Source of the DNA: Actinobacteria bacterium UBA2272
Lineage (GTDB): Bacteria > Actinomycetota > Coriobacteriia > Anaerosomatales > Anaerosomataceae
Direction: 5' to 3'
DNA: 64,000 bases
Assembly: GCA_002347725.1 (NCBI GenBank)
Contig: DDXA01000004.1
Span: 558,001 to 622,000, forward strand
The position numbers were made by a program, and so were the translations under genes. Within the stretch, counting starts at the first letter, position 1; each line of letters starts with the position of its first letter. The notes under the pieces are model-generated. The model did no database searches, was not told the DNA's origin, and was given only the letters and a program-made list of their open reading frames with translations. Positions 33,510 through 41,808 of this stretch are shown piece by piece.

Positions 33510-34526
33510 CTACAGAAGCTGGCCGCTGAACGCGTTGAACGCGTAGCCGATGATGAGTATGCCGGTCACAACGATTCCAAAGAACGTCGCGAGCAGCGGC
33601 GTCTTGACGACCTTCTTGAGCAAGATCAGCGAAGGCAGCGAGAGTGCGGTCACCGCCATCATGAACGCCAGCACCGTTCCGATTCCCACGCCCTTAGTCA
33701 CGAGCGCTTCGGCGATCGGCAGAGTGCCGAAGATGTCCGCGTACATCGGCACACCGACGATCGTAGCGAGCACCACCGAGAAGGGGTTGCGGTCGCCGAG
33801 GACCGCGGATATGAACGACTCGGGAATCCACCCGTGGATGACGGCCCCGATGCCGACGCCGGCAAGAACGTAGAGCCACACCCTCTTCACGATGTCGACG
33901 ACCGCGCGCCAGGCGAAAGAGAGTCGATCGCGCGCCGTGAGTTCAGGCATATCGGCTTCGGCCAGGTGCGTCCCGTACACGAACGGCTCGACAAAGCGCT
34001 CGAGCTTGAGCGCACTGATCAGCGTTCCACCGATGACCGCGAGGACGAGTCCGACGACCACGTACGCGATTGCGATCTTCCAGTTGAAGATGCTCGCAAG
34101 CAGGATGACCGAGGCAAGGTCCACCAGCGGCGACGAGATCAGGAACGAGAACGTCACGCCCACCGGAAGGCCCGCCGACGTGAATCCGATGAAGAGCGGT
34201 ATGGAGGAGCACGAACAAAACGGCGTGATCGTGCCCAGAAGCGCGCCAAGAGTGTTGGCCCACACGCCCGAGAACCGGCCGAGGATCTTCCGGGTGCGCT
34301 CCGGAGGGAAGAAGCTCTGCACGTACGAGATCACGAAGATGAGTGTGGAGAGCAGCACGAAGATCTTGATGGTGTCGTAGATGAAGAACTGCACGCCTGC
34401 GCCGGCGCGGCCGTCGAGCGGCAGCCCGAAGACCTTCTCGACCAGCTGGCCTACGAGGTCGTTCAGCCACACCATCTTGAGCAGCGCGTCGTTGAGCCAG
34501 CCGAAGAATGCACCTATGCTGCTCAC
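33510..34526 (-). CDS. arsP: ArsP-type permease (COG0701 family)
   Basis: A 338-residue permease with eight or so transmembrane helices. ITPFCSCSSIPLFIGFTSAG carries the Cys-containing motif typical of ArsP-like exporters, and the second half has GVPMYADIFGTLPIAEAL, the repeat counterpart. Characterised ArsP proteins expel trivalent organoarsenicals such as methylarsenite; others in the family have unknown substrates. It lies 17 bases after a small redox-disulfide gene and is under the same ArsR operator. Confidence 0.85.
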   Translation of the reverse strand: MSSIGAFFGWLNDALLKMVWLNDLVGQLVEKVFGLPLDGRAGAGVQFFIYDTIKIFVLLSTLIFVISYVQSFFPPERTRKILGRFSGVWANTLGALLGTITPFCSCSSIPLFIGFTSAGLPVGVTFSFLISSPLVDLASVILLASIFNWKIAIAYVVVGLVLAVIGGTLISALKLERFVEPFVYGTHLAEADMPELTARDRLSFAWRAVVDIVKRVWLYVLAGVGIGAVIHGWIPESFISAVLGDRNPFSVVLATIVGVPMYADIFGTLPIAEALVTKGVGIGTVLAFMMAVTALSLPSLILLKKVVKTPLLATFFGIVVTGILIIGYAFNAFSGQLL

Positions 34527-34543
34527 GTGACTATCCCTTCCGG

Positions 34544-34777
34544 CTACGCCTGGAGCGCAGCTTTGACCTGATCGAGCGACGGCACGAAGCCGGCGATCTT
34601 CACCTGCTCGTCCACCACGAGAGCGGGCGTCGACATGATGCCGTAGGCCATGATGTCGGCGTAGTCGTCTACCTTGACGATCTCGGCGTCCAGACCGAGC
34701 TCATCGACGGCCTTTCGTGCGAGCGCCTCCAGCTTCTGGCAGTTCATGCACCCCGGCCCCAGGATCTTTACGACCAT
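34544..34777 (-). CDS. Small thioredoxin-fold protein (redox-active disulfide type)
   Basis: A 77-residue protein, MVVKILGPGCMNCQKLEALARKAV, with a CMNC redox motif at about 10-13 and the cis-proline loop IMSTPALVVDEQVKIAG. This family often sits next to COG0701 permeases and ArsR regulators. The ATG at 34777 has GGAAGG nine bases upstream, so I prefer it to the GTG at 34786. First gene of the operon controlled by the repeat at 34807-34822. Confidence 0.88.
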   Translation of the reverse strand: MVVKILGPGCMNCQKLEALARKAVDELGLDAEIVKVDDYADIMAYGIMSTPALVVDEQVKIAGFVPSLDQVKAALQA

Positions 34778-34806
34778 GTCGTCCACCCTTCCGTCATGTA
34801 CTTCAT

Positions 34807-34822
34807 TTCGATATTCGTCGAA
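34807..34822 (-). promoter_or_regulatory. ArsR operator candidate before the permease/redox operon
   Basis: TTCGA-N6-TCGAA lies 30 bases upstream of the first structural gene. The arms and the spacer length are the same as in the repeat before arsR at 35205-35224, so one regulator probably binds both. Confidence 0.55.
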
Positions 34823-34865
34823 TCAACTCAACCGCACATCGCCCGTGCATGACTCGCCGGGATGT

Positions 34866-35189
34866 CTAGAGCACCTGCACCGCTTCCGCTACTGAGGAGA
34901 GTACGTCCGTGCGGGCTGTGTAATACACCCAGGTTCCGTCCTTACGCGACGTGATCAGTCCGGCGGCGCGCAAGACCGACATGTGGTGAGAGATGGTCGA
35001 TGCCGCAAGCCCGAGTCGCTCGGCGAGCGTGCATCCGCACATCTCATCCTCGGCGCAGCAGGTCTTTCCCGGGATGTCGGTGCTCGCAACGAGGATGCGC
35101 AGGATCTCACGCCGCTGCGCGGAAGCCAGCGCCTTGAGCGCTGCGTCCAGCTGCGCCTCGCTGAGTGCGGGTCGTGTAGCAGTGGTCAT
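34866..35189 (-). CDS. arsR: ArsR-family repressor with a cysteine cluster
   Basis: A 107-residue winged-helix repressor: LKALASAQRREILRIL, recognition helix LAASTISHHMSVLRAAGLI and wing RKDGTWVYYTA. Residues about 39-48 hold CCAEDEMCGC, four cysteines close together just before the recognition helix, suited to As(III) or another thiophilic ion. This is an insertion relative to ordinary ArsR proteins. Binding would release it from the paired inverted repeats upstream of itself and of the operon. Confidence 0.92.
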   Translation of the reverse strand: MTTATRPALSEAQLDAALKALASAQRREILRILVASTDIPGKTCCAEDEMCGCTLAERLGLAASTISHHMSVLRAAGLITSRKDGTWVYYTARTDVLSSVAEAVQVL

Positions 35190-35204
35190 GTGTCCTCACA
35201 GGTA

Positions 35205-35250
35205 ACTTCGATGATTGTCGAAGTATATGCCATCAGGCACACAGACGCAA
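35205..35250 (-). promoter_or_regulatory. Promoter and operator of the second arsR
   Basis: On the minus strand a -35 TTGCGT (35245-35250) and a -10 TATACT (35222-35227) are 17 bases apart. A perfect inverted repeat ACTTCGA-N6-TCGAAGT (35205-35224) overlaps the end of the -10 and the expected start point, so bound repressor would block transcription. Confidence 0.6.
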
Positions 35251-35276
35251 GATACGGCTCTACCCCGGCCTGACCA

Positions 35277-36863
35277 TCACCCCGGAAACTCGAGCGCCGC
35301 GATGAAGCGGTCCTGGAACTCAGGGTGCGCGGCCAGATCGATCGCGCGGACGCGCCCAGCCAGCGTCGTCGCTCGCCGGCGCCAGGCCACGTCGCCGAGC
35401 GTGAGGCGTGCGCCAGCCAGTGCGGTGTTGCCGGCGAAGGTGATGCGGTCCCGCCACTCGGCAGGCAGGAGCCCGATCCGCGTGACCGATGCGGCATCGA
35501 CGTGGAGGCCAAAGCCGCCGGCGACGATGACCTCGCCGATATCGGTCGCACGCACCCCGGCATCGGCGAGCAGCAACTCGATCCCCGTGCGCACCGCCGC
35601 GACGGCGAGCTGGACCTGACGCACGTCTTTCTGCGTGAGGACGACGTCGCACCCGGGGTCCAACGCGAACACGCGCTGACCATCGCGCTCGGCGACGCGC
35701 GCGCCGAGCGGGCCCGGCACGTCGAGCAGCCGTCCGCTCGCGTCGAGTACCCCCGCGTCAAGCAGCGCCGCAACGAGGTCGAGCACGCCGCTCCCGCAGA
35801 TCCCTGCCGGAGCCACGTCTCCGATGACGCCGAGCGAGAGCCCGTCGCCTTCGAGCGTGACGCGCTCGAGCGCACCTGTCTCGGCCAGCATGCCGCACTC
35901 GATGGCCGCTCCCTCGAGCGCAGGACCGGCCGCGGTGGACGTGGCGCGCATGCGTCCGGCTCCGGCGAGCACGATCTCGCCGTTGGTGCCCAGGTCGACG
36001 AAGAGCGTCGGGGCAGTTCGCTCGTCCAGGCGCGTGGCGAGCAGCCCGGCGGTGATATCGGCGCCGACGAACGCCGAGATGCCCGGAAGCACGTACGCCT
36101 CCGCGCGGTCGAAGGCGGGCAGGCCGAACGCGCTGGCAGTTCCGGTTGCCCCGGAGATGTCAGCGCCCTCGTACGGCGCGGCGGCAAGCGGCGAGAGATC
36201 GCGACCGAGGAGGATGCCGGTCATCGCCGTGTTGCCACAGATGGCCAACTCGATGAGATCATCGGCCGGCGACCCGATCTCGTCGAGCGCGTCGGCCACG
36301 AGATCGGCGACCTGCTCGAGGACCGTCGCCCGCAGTTCCGCGGCGGCTCCGTCGAGCGCCGCGGTCACCCGGCTCATGACGTCGGCGCCAAATGCGTCCT
36401 GCGCGTTCAAAGCGCCCCGGCTGGCGAGAACGTCCCCGGTTGCCATGTCGACGATCGCCACGGCGATGGTGGTCGTGCCGATGTCGACCGCTGCGCCGAC
36501 GTCGCCCGATGTCTCCGGCCGGGTGCCCTCGGAGGGTGCGCGCACCGGGCCGACGACGACCTTCGCCGAACCCCGCACGCGACCGAGTGTGACGACCGCG
36601 TCGCCGGTCGCGCGGGCGCGGCACGCGAGCCGCCTGCCGGCGGCCACGCTCGCGCCGCCTAAGATGTCGGCCTCCTCGGGGGTGAGCGCCGAGACCTCGC
36701 CGGTCACGCGCAACCGGCACGCCCCGCATCGGCCCGCACCACCGCACGGCGCGTCGATACTCGCACCGGCGGCGTGAGCCGCATCGAGCAGCGTGGTGCC
36801 GGGTGCGACATCGGCATCAAGTCCTCCGGGCTCGAACCGCACGCGAATCGTCCTGTCGCCCAC
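35277..36863 (-). CDS. RACo/RamA-type ferredoxin-ASKHA ATPase (corrinoid protein reductive activator)
   Basis: A 528-residue protein. Residues about 1-95 form a [2Fe-2S] ferredoxin domain with CGGAGRCGACRL and a later Cys (RLACRA). An ASKHA ATPase domain follows (VGAAVDIGTTTIAVAIVD, FVDLGTNGEIVLAG, IVAGGFGLHVDAASV). Such proteins use ATP to reduce inactive Co(II) corrinoids in methyltransferase systems, for example in acetogens. No corrinoid protein or methyltransferase is adjacent. GTG 36863 has AGGAGG nine bases upstream; the longer ORF is rejected. Confidence 0.88.
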   Translation of the reverse strand: MGDRTIRVRFEPGGLDADVAPGTTLLDAAHAAGASIDAPCGGAGRCGACRLRVTGEVSALTPEEADILGGASVAAGRRLACRARATGDAVVTLGRVRGSAKVVVGPVRAPSEGTRPETSGDVGAAVDIGTTTIAVAIVDMATGDVLASRGALNAQDAFGADVMSRVTAALDGAAAELRATVLEQVADLVADALDEIGSPADDLIELAICGNTAMTGILLGRDLSPLAAAPYEGADISGATGTASAFGLPAFDRAEAYVLPGISAFVGADITAGLLATRLDERTAPTLFVDLGTNGEIVLAGAGRMRATSTAAGPALEGAAIECGMLAETGALERVTLEGDGLSLGVIGDVAPAGICGSGVLDLVAALLDAGVLDASGRLLDVPGPLGARVAERDGQRVFALDPGCDVVLTQKDVRQVQLAVAAVRTGIELLLADAGVRATDIGEVIVAGGFGLHVDAASVTRIGLLPAEWRDRITFAGNTALAGARLTLGDVAWRRRATTLAGRVRAIDLAAHPEFQDRFIAALEFPG

Positions 36864-36924
36864 CGGCGCCACCTCCTCTCGGATGCGATGGTACCGCGAC
36901 GGCACTGTGGGCACACGCCCGGCG

Positions 36925-37671
36925 TCAGTCGTCCGCCGAGTAGTAGACGACGTCATCTCTGGCCTGATCCTGGCGATAGCGAGGCCGGACGCGCTCGAAG
37001 ACGATGACTGCGACCACGAGCACTACCAGCAGCGACAGTCCCGCGACCCCCTCGGCGACCAATCCGAGCTGAAAGAGCATCGCGCCCGAGTTGAGCAGCG
37101 CGTGCGTGCCCACGGCGGCCAGATAACCGATGACCGGACGCCCGCGCGCGGCGAACCACATGAGCAGCGCGGTCATGAACCCGTGGAGCAGCACCACGAC
37201 CAGACGCTCGCCGAAAAAGCCCGTGAACATGTACCAGGCGTACTGCTCGTAGGCGCCCGAAAGCGCGATCTGCCAGCCGAGATACGCCGCCTCGCCGATA
37301 CCGAACCCGAGGCCGAGCGCCATGCCCGCCCACAGCGCGTCGTCCGGCGTGGTCGCGTGCCGGCGCACCGACGGCACGAGCGCGGGCGCGACCTTGATGA
37401 GCTCCTCAAAGAGAGGTGCGAGCAGAAACAGGAAGACAAGAAACCAGACCGGGGTATCCAGCCCCAAACCGGGATCGATGCCGGCGAGCGCGCCCACGCC
37501 CTGCCCCACCGGCGACTTCACGAACAGGTTCACCACCGCCGACAGCGGCAGGCCCCACACCATGAGCCGGACGAATCGCCAGGTGCGACCGGAGTAGGCG
37601 TAGAGGAACGCACCCCACAGGAGCGCGGAGGCGGCGATCGTGATGATCGCCATGGGCAGGATCGTCGGCAC
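36925..37671 (-). CDS. PrsW-family intramembrane metalloprotease
   Basis: A 248-residue membrane protein with about eight helices and the PrsW catalytic motifs: FEELIKVAPAL (EExxK), LLHGFMTALL and THALLNSGAML. PrsW in Bacillus cuts an anti-sigma factor to start a stress response. No obvious target is adjacent; an anti-sigma factor is encoded at 48-49 kb. It starts one base before the end of the next membrane gene's region and is likely cotranscribed with it. Confidence 0.9.
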   Translation of the reverse strand: MPTILPMAIITIAASALLWGAFLYAYSGRTWRFVRLMVWGLPLSAVVNLFVKSPVGQGVGALAGIDPGLGLDTPVWFLVFLFLLAPLFEELIKVAPALVPSVRRHATTPDDALWAGMALGLGFGIGEAAYLGWQIALSGAYEQYAWYMFTGFFGERLVVVLLHGFMTALLMWFAARGRPVIGYLAAVGTHALLNSGAMLFQLGLVAEGVAGLSLLVVLVVAVIVFERVRPRYRQDQARDDVVYYSADD

Positions 37672-37672
37672 C

Positions 37673-38206
37673 TCAGCGGCCGTGCTTCGGCAGCATCATC
37701 ATGAGCGCGGTCACGAACGCCTGCTCGTCGGCGGGCGTGATGCCGTACCGCCTGCCGCCCGCCTCGATGAGCAGGATCCCCTTGGCCATGCGCGTGGCGC
37801 ACATGCGGACACGGCCGATGTCGGCGTACGGCACGGTCCACAGTGCGAGACCCGGCATGCGCATGCTCGACCACAGCGACGGCGTGAGGTCGGCGCGGCG
37901 GACGTCGGTTATCTCCGAGAACGGGACCCGGTACCGCAGCATCCGCCCGCAGGAGATCACGAGCGCGTCTCGCTCGAGGTCGTAGCGCATCTGCGGTAGC
38001 GAGACGAGTGCGAGGAGCATGAGCGCGACGATCGGCGCGATGACGGCGATCGCGATCCACGCGCCAACCGCCTCATCACCCGAGAACACGCCCGGCTGGG
38101 CAAGTATCGGCGCCATCGGCGCCAGTACCAGCGCCATGATCGCCATCAGCCACGCCCACCCGAACGAGCGGGCGGGGCTAAAGGAGCTCAGGGCCGCGTC
38201 ACTCAT
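37673..38206 (-). CDS. Membrane protein with bacterial PH-like domain
   Basis: A 177-residue protein: two transmembrane helices (about 15-65), then a compact domain (residues about 70-177; MRYDLERDALVISCGRMLRYRVPFSEITDVRRAD, in part) with the strand pattern of bacterial PH-like domains. Function unknown. It lies one base upstream of the PrsW-type gene and four bases after the zinc-ribbon gene, in one transcript. Confidence 0.7.
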   Translation of the reverse strand: MSDAALSSFSPARSFGWAWLMAIMALVLAPMAPILAQPGVFSGDEAVGAWIAIAVIAPIVALMLLALVSLPQMRYDLERDALVISCGRMLRYRVPFSEITDVRRADLTPSLWSSMRMPGLALWTVPYADIGRVRMCATRMAKGILLIEAGGRRYGITPADEQAFVTALMMMLPKHGR

Positions 38207-38210
38207 GCGT

Positions 38211-38651
38211 TCACCACCTGTTCGACATCACCGAGAAGACCGCCGCTCCCGCCGCAAGCGCCATTCCGAGGTAGCCGTACCCGGCCACGAACGTGCCGAT
38301 CAGGACGGCCGTGCCCGCGACAGCGGCCACCGACCCATCGCGATGACCGCCCGAGGCTCGCCGGGCGGCCTCGGCCGTGAGCACACCGAGCAGGAGCGAG
38401 ACCAGCCAGAAGCGGAAGCCGAGCATCGCAGCGAGCAGCGGTCCACCGATACCGGCAGCCCCCGCCGCCAACGCCGCAAACGCAAGTTGACGCGGCTTGA
38501 CTCCGCGGAGCGCCGAGCGGGGCAGACGCCCGCACTCGGGGCACTTGTAGCCGACCGGTGTCGGCACGAAGTCCTTCGGGCAGATCGGGCGCTCGCACTC
38601 GACGCAGCGAACGCTCGTCTCAACGCCGGGGTGGAAGGCACACTCGGCCAC
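38211..38651 (-). CDS. B-box/zinc-ribbon membrane protein
   Basis: A 146-residue protein. The N-terminus holds a zinc-binding module (CAFHPGVETSVRCVECERPICPKDF, then YKCPECGRL; shown in parts) of the B-box type fused to rubredoxin-like pairs, common in actinobacterial rhomboid-like proteins. Three or four transmembrane helices follow. The rhomboid protease domain itself is not present. Role unknown. Confidence 0.75.
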   Translation of the reverse strand: MAECAFHPGVETSVRCVECERPICPKDFVPTPVGYKCPECGRLPRSALRGVKPRQLAFAALAAGAAGIGGPLLAAMLGFRFWLVSLLLGVLTAEAARRASGGHRDGSVAAVAGTAVLIGTFVAGYGYLGMALAAGAAVFSVMSNRW

Positions 38652-38666
38652 GTGAATCCGCCGCCT

Positions 38667-39638
38667 CTAGCGACCCGCGGACGCCGTACGCGCCCGCTCG
38701 ATGCCCGTGCCGCAGCGCGCGCCCCAGCCGTCCAGGAACTCGCCGTCGCGGAGTACGTAGACGACCTCGCAGTTGTTGGCGCAGCCGCCGCACTCGTCAC
38801 CCATCGTCTGGAACTCGAACTCGCGCACGGCGAAGTCGAAGTCACCTTCGAGGCCCGAGGACTTCGCGAGCAGCGCGATACCGACGGCGCCCATCAGGTG
38901 CCCGACCTCGTCGACGATCACGTCATGGCCGGTCAGGCGCTTGAACGCCTCGACGACGCCGACGTTCTTGCTCACGCCGCCCTGGAAGACGATCGGCGGC
39001 TCGATCTCCTTGCCCTTGCCGACGTTGTTCAGGTAGTTGTTCACGATGGCGTTGCACAGGCCCGCGACGATGTCCTCGATCGCGTAGCCGATCTGCGCCT
39101 TGTGCACGAGGTCCGACTCGGCGAAGACGGTGCAGCGGCCCGCGATCTTGGTGGGACGCGTCGAGCGCAGGGCGTAGTCGCCGAACTCCTCGACGGGTAT
39201 GCCAAGGCGACGGGCCTGCGACGAGAGGAAGGAGCCGGTCCCGGCGGCGCACAGCGTGTTCATGGCGTAGTCCACCGGCACGCCGTCGCGGAGCACGATT
39301 ATCTTCGAGTCCTGCCCGCCGATCTCGAAGATCGTGCGCACGTCCGGATGCATCGAAAGCGTCCCCATCGCGTGCGCGGTGATCTCGTTCTTCACGACCT
39401 GCGCGCCGAGCACCGAACCGATGAGCTCCCGTGCCGAGCCGGTGGTGCCGACGGCGACCACCCTCACGTCGGTACCCGCGACCTGACCCTCGATCTCGCT
39501 CAGGACACGCTTGACCGCCCCGATCGGGTTGCCCTCGGTCCACAGATACGCCGAGGCGACGATGTCGCCATCCTCGGCCACCACGACAGCCTTGGTCGAG
39601 ATCGAACCGATGTCGACGCCGAGATACCCCTTACGCAC
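38667..39638 (-). CDS. HgdC/BadF-type ATPase, 2-hydroxyacyl-CoA dehydratase activator family
   Basis: A 323-residue ASKHA ATPase: GYLGVDIGSISTKAVVV, VGTTGSARELIG, IGGQDSKIIVL, and NTLCAAGTGSFLSSQ with CTVFAESDLVH, whose cysteines hold the bridging [4Fe-4S] cluster of the dimer. It is longer than HgdC (about 260), with an extra C-terminal Cys-rich part (DECGGCANNCEV). GTG 39638 has GGGAGGAA upstream and overlaps the next gene by eight bases. It should inject electrons into the two dehydratase-like partners by ATP hydrolysis. Confidence 0.9.
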   Translation of the reverse strand: MRKGYLGVDIGSISTKAVVVAEDGDIVASAYLWTEGNPIGAVKRVLSEIEGQVAGTDVRVVAVGTTGSARELIGSVLGAQVVKNEITAHAMGTLSMHPDVRTIFEIGGQDSKIIVLRDGVPVDYAMNTLCAAGTGSFLSSQARRLGIPVEEFGDYALRSTRPTKIAGRCTVFAESDLVHKAQIGYAIEDIVAGLCNAIVNNYLNNVGKGKEIEPPIVFQGGVSKNVGVVEAFKRLTGHDVIVDEVGHLMGAVGIALLAKSSGLEGDFDFAVREFEFQTMGDECGGCANNCEVVYVLRDGEFLDGWGARCGTGIERARTASAGR

Positions 39639-40710
39639 TGTTCCTCCCTCGGGCACGCATGACGAGCATATCGGCGAACGCCTCGATCCGCGTGCGGATA
39701 CCGGTCTCGGCGGTCTGCGCGTCGTAGCTCACGAACAGGACCGGGAACGTGTGCTCCCGCGAGATGCGTTGCAGAACCGACATCGCGCTGACCTCGGGCA
39801 TGCAGCCGAACGGCTTCAGGTGCGCCATGCCGTCGAAGCCCTCCTGCATGAGCTTCCAGGTCATCGCCACGCTCTCGGTGCCGTCCGCGCCGAGATGATA
39901 CTTCACCCACGGATCGGCCTCGCCGAGGAGCGCGCGCACGTGCGGCCGATGGCGGATGCCATGCTCGATGAGCTTGGTGAGCGTCACGAAGCGATGCACC
40001 TCGACCCCGTGTTCGGCCAGGCGCCGCTCGATGCTGTGGTTGGCAAACGGCTCCATGAGGATGTAGAGCTCGCCCACTACCCCCACACGAAGCGGACGCT
40101 CGGGCTTGGCGAGCGGGAGCGCCGCAAGCTCGGCGAGGGTGCGCTCCTCGAGCCGCGCCACGTCGCGAAACGCCCCCGCAGCACGCAGTTCGCGGTGGAA
40201 GCGCCCGACGACCCGGTCGTGCGCGCCACGCTCGCTCTCGAAGCCGACATTCTTGCGCACGCGATCGTCTACGGCCTCGAGCGCCTTGGCCTTGCGATAC
40301 GCGATCGCGAACGCCCGCGCGATACGCAACGTGGATACGCCCGGCGCGATGCGCTTGAAGTCGGCGATGAACTCGCCCACACTCCACGAACTCGTGAGGT
40401 TCACCATCTCGAACTCGTAGCCCAGGTCCCGCAGGATCGCCTCCTGCACCTCGGCATAGTAGCCGAACCGGCAACCGCCGCCTGCCTGGCCGATCACGCT
40501 CGCCCCGGCATCGAGCGCCTCGATGAAGTTGCCGAGGTTGTACTTGAACGGCACGCACACGAACTCGGGGCTGTGCCGGGCGCCCACCTCGAGTGTGTGC
40601 TTGGTCATGCGCGGCGGCACGAGCGGCGTGGCGCCGAGCTCGAGCACGAGCGTCTCGAACGCGATCCAGTACTCGCCCATGTGCGGGAAGGTGACGAGCC
40701 GCTCGCTCAC
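39631..40710 (-). CDS. 2-hydroxyacyl-CoA dehydratase-like protein (COG3581 type)
   Basis: A 359-residue protein of the dehydratase-D-component family. Cysteines likely to bind a cluster occur in PEFVCVPFKYNLGN, QAGGGCRFGYYAE and HLKPFGCMPEVSAMS. It is part of a three-gene set with the HgdC-type ATPase and the 312-residue partner, coupled by overlaps on both sides (ATGA with the gene before, eight bases with the gene after). The reaction performed by this stand-alone set is not established; it may be a double-cubane-cluster reductase. Confidence 0.85.
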   Translation of the reverse strand: MSERLVTFPHMGEYWIAFETLVLELGATPLVPPRMTKHTLEVGARHSPEFVCVPFKYNLGNFIEALDAGASVIGQAGGGCRFGYYAEVQEAILRDLGYEFEMVNLTSSWSVGEFIADFKRIAPGVSTLRIARAFAIAYRKAKALEAVDDRVRKNVGFESERGAHDRVVGRFHRELRAAGAFRDVARLEERTLAELAALPLAKPERPLRVGVVGELYILMEPFANHSIERRLAEHGVEVHRFVTLTKLIEHGIRHRPHVRALLGEADPWVKYHLGADGTESVAMTWKLMQEGFDGMAHLKPFGCMPEVSAMSVLQRISREHTFPVLFVSYDAQTAETGIRTRIEAFADMLVMRARGRNSA

Positions 40711-41645
40711 GCGCCCACCGCCCTCACGTGCCCACGGCGACGGCGCTCCCGCAAGATGTCGACGAAGCTCTCGAGGCGCGTGCGCGTGCCAGCCTCGCCG
40801 GCAAGCTCATCGAGCACCAGCGTCGTCATCGGAATGCCGGTGACGCGCCGGGCGCAGAGCTCGGCCATGAGTGAGTCGGGCCCGCACGGAAACGTCACGA
40901 CGAACACGATGCCGTCCACCATGTCGCGATAGAGTTCCACCGAGCCGAGCAGTTCCTTGTTGTAGCGCCACTTCATCGTGGGCGACATACCGGCACCGGT
41001 GCGCCGCGCGAGCGCCTTGTCCACCTCGTCGGAGGTGACGACCTCGGCACCCAACGTCCGCAGGTAACCGAGGATCGGAGCGCCGATGAGCTCGTCGGCC
41101 AGGTTGTAGGAGTGGCCGACCACGAGGATGCGCACGTCGTCGGAGCGCGGCGAATCGGCGACCGACTGCTGCAGGCGCGCGAGTTCGACCTCGTGTGCGT
41201 GCTGAGCCGCCTCCGCGAGCACGTAGGCGCGACGTGCGACGCGCGCCGGCACGCCAAGCGAACGAGCCATCGCGATCATCGAGCGGCGCTCGTCGACGCC
41301 GTGATCGGCGTTGACATCGTAGGTGATCAGGCGCAGCTCGGGGATCGTGTTGCGCACGATGTCGTACGCGCCCATGAACTTGACGCAGAGATGCTCGCCG
41401 CGCTCGAACGCCTCCTGCCGGGGCACGAACACCGCGTCACAGCGGCCGGCGAGCGCCTCGATATGGCCGAGCAGCACCTTCATCGGCAGGCAGGACTCGT
41501 CAACAGCCAGTGAGACCCCCCGCTCCAGGATGCCACGGTTCGTCGGGGGACTCACGACGGTCGTGAAGCCGCACTCCTCGAGGAAGGTCGTCCACAGCAT
41601 ATGGTACTTGTGGTAGAGCAGCGCTCTTGGCAGACCGATTCGCAC
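40707..41645 (-). CDS. 2-hydroxyacyl-CoA dehydratase-like protein (DUF2229/COG3580 type)
   Basis: A 312-residue protein that starts MRIGLPRALLYHKYHMLW, the typical opening of the family. Cysteines at DESCLPMKVLLGH, EHLCVKFMG and VTFPCGPDSLMAELC probably bind a [4Fe-4S] cluster. First gene of the three-gene set; the GTGA/ATGA overlap with the second gene shows coupled translation. No acyl-CoA dehydrogenase or CoA-transferase is nearby, so fermentation of an amino acid cannot be inferred. Confidence 0.85.
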   Translation of the reverse strand: MRIGLPRALLYHKYHMLWTTFLEECGFTTVVSPPTNRGILERGVSLAVDESCLPMKVLLGHIEALAGRCDAVFVPRQEAFERGEHLCVKFMGAYDIVRNTIPELRLITYDVNADHGVDERRSMIAMARSLGVPARVARRAYVLAEAAQHAHEVELARLQQSVADSPRSDDVRILVVGHSYNLADELIGAPILGYLRTLGAEVVTSDEVDKALARRTGAGMSPTMKWRYNKELLGSVELYRDMVDGIVFVVTFPCGPDSLMAELCARRVTGIPMTTLVLDELAGEAGTRTRLESFVDILRERRRRGHVRAVGA

Positions 41646-41748
41646 AACAACCCCTTCGGACTCACGCGTCGTGCAGAGCGTGCCCGTGACTATACCACCG
41701 ACTGCTCCGAGTCTAGGACGATCGGCGCAGCAGGCGCATGGACACGCG

Positions 41749-41779
41749 AGCGGAGGGCCGCGCGCGATGCGCGGCCCTC
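41749..41779. terminator. Strong GC hairpin downstream of the surface-protein gene
   Basis: CGGAGGGCCGCGC and its exact complement form a perfect 13-base stem around a 5-base loop, 30 bases after the stop of the minus-strand surface-protein gene. No T-run follows, so it may act with other factors or stabilise the transcript end. Confidence 0.65.
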
Positions 41780-41808
41780 CGCGTCGTGCGGCAGACCAAG
41801 CTCGCGCC

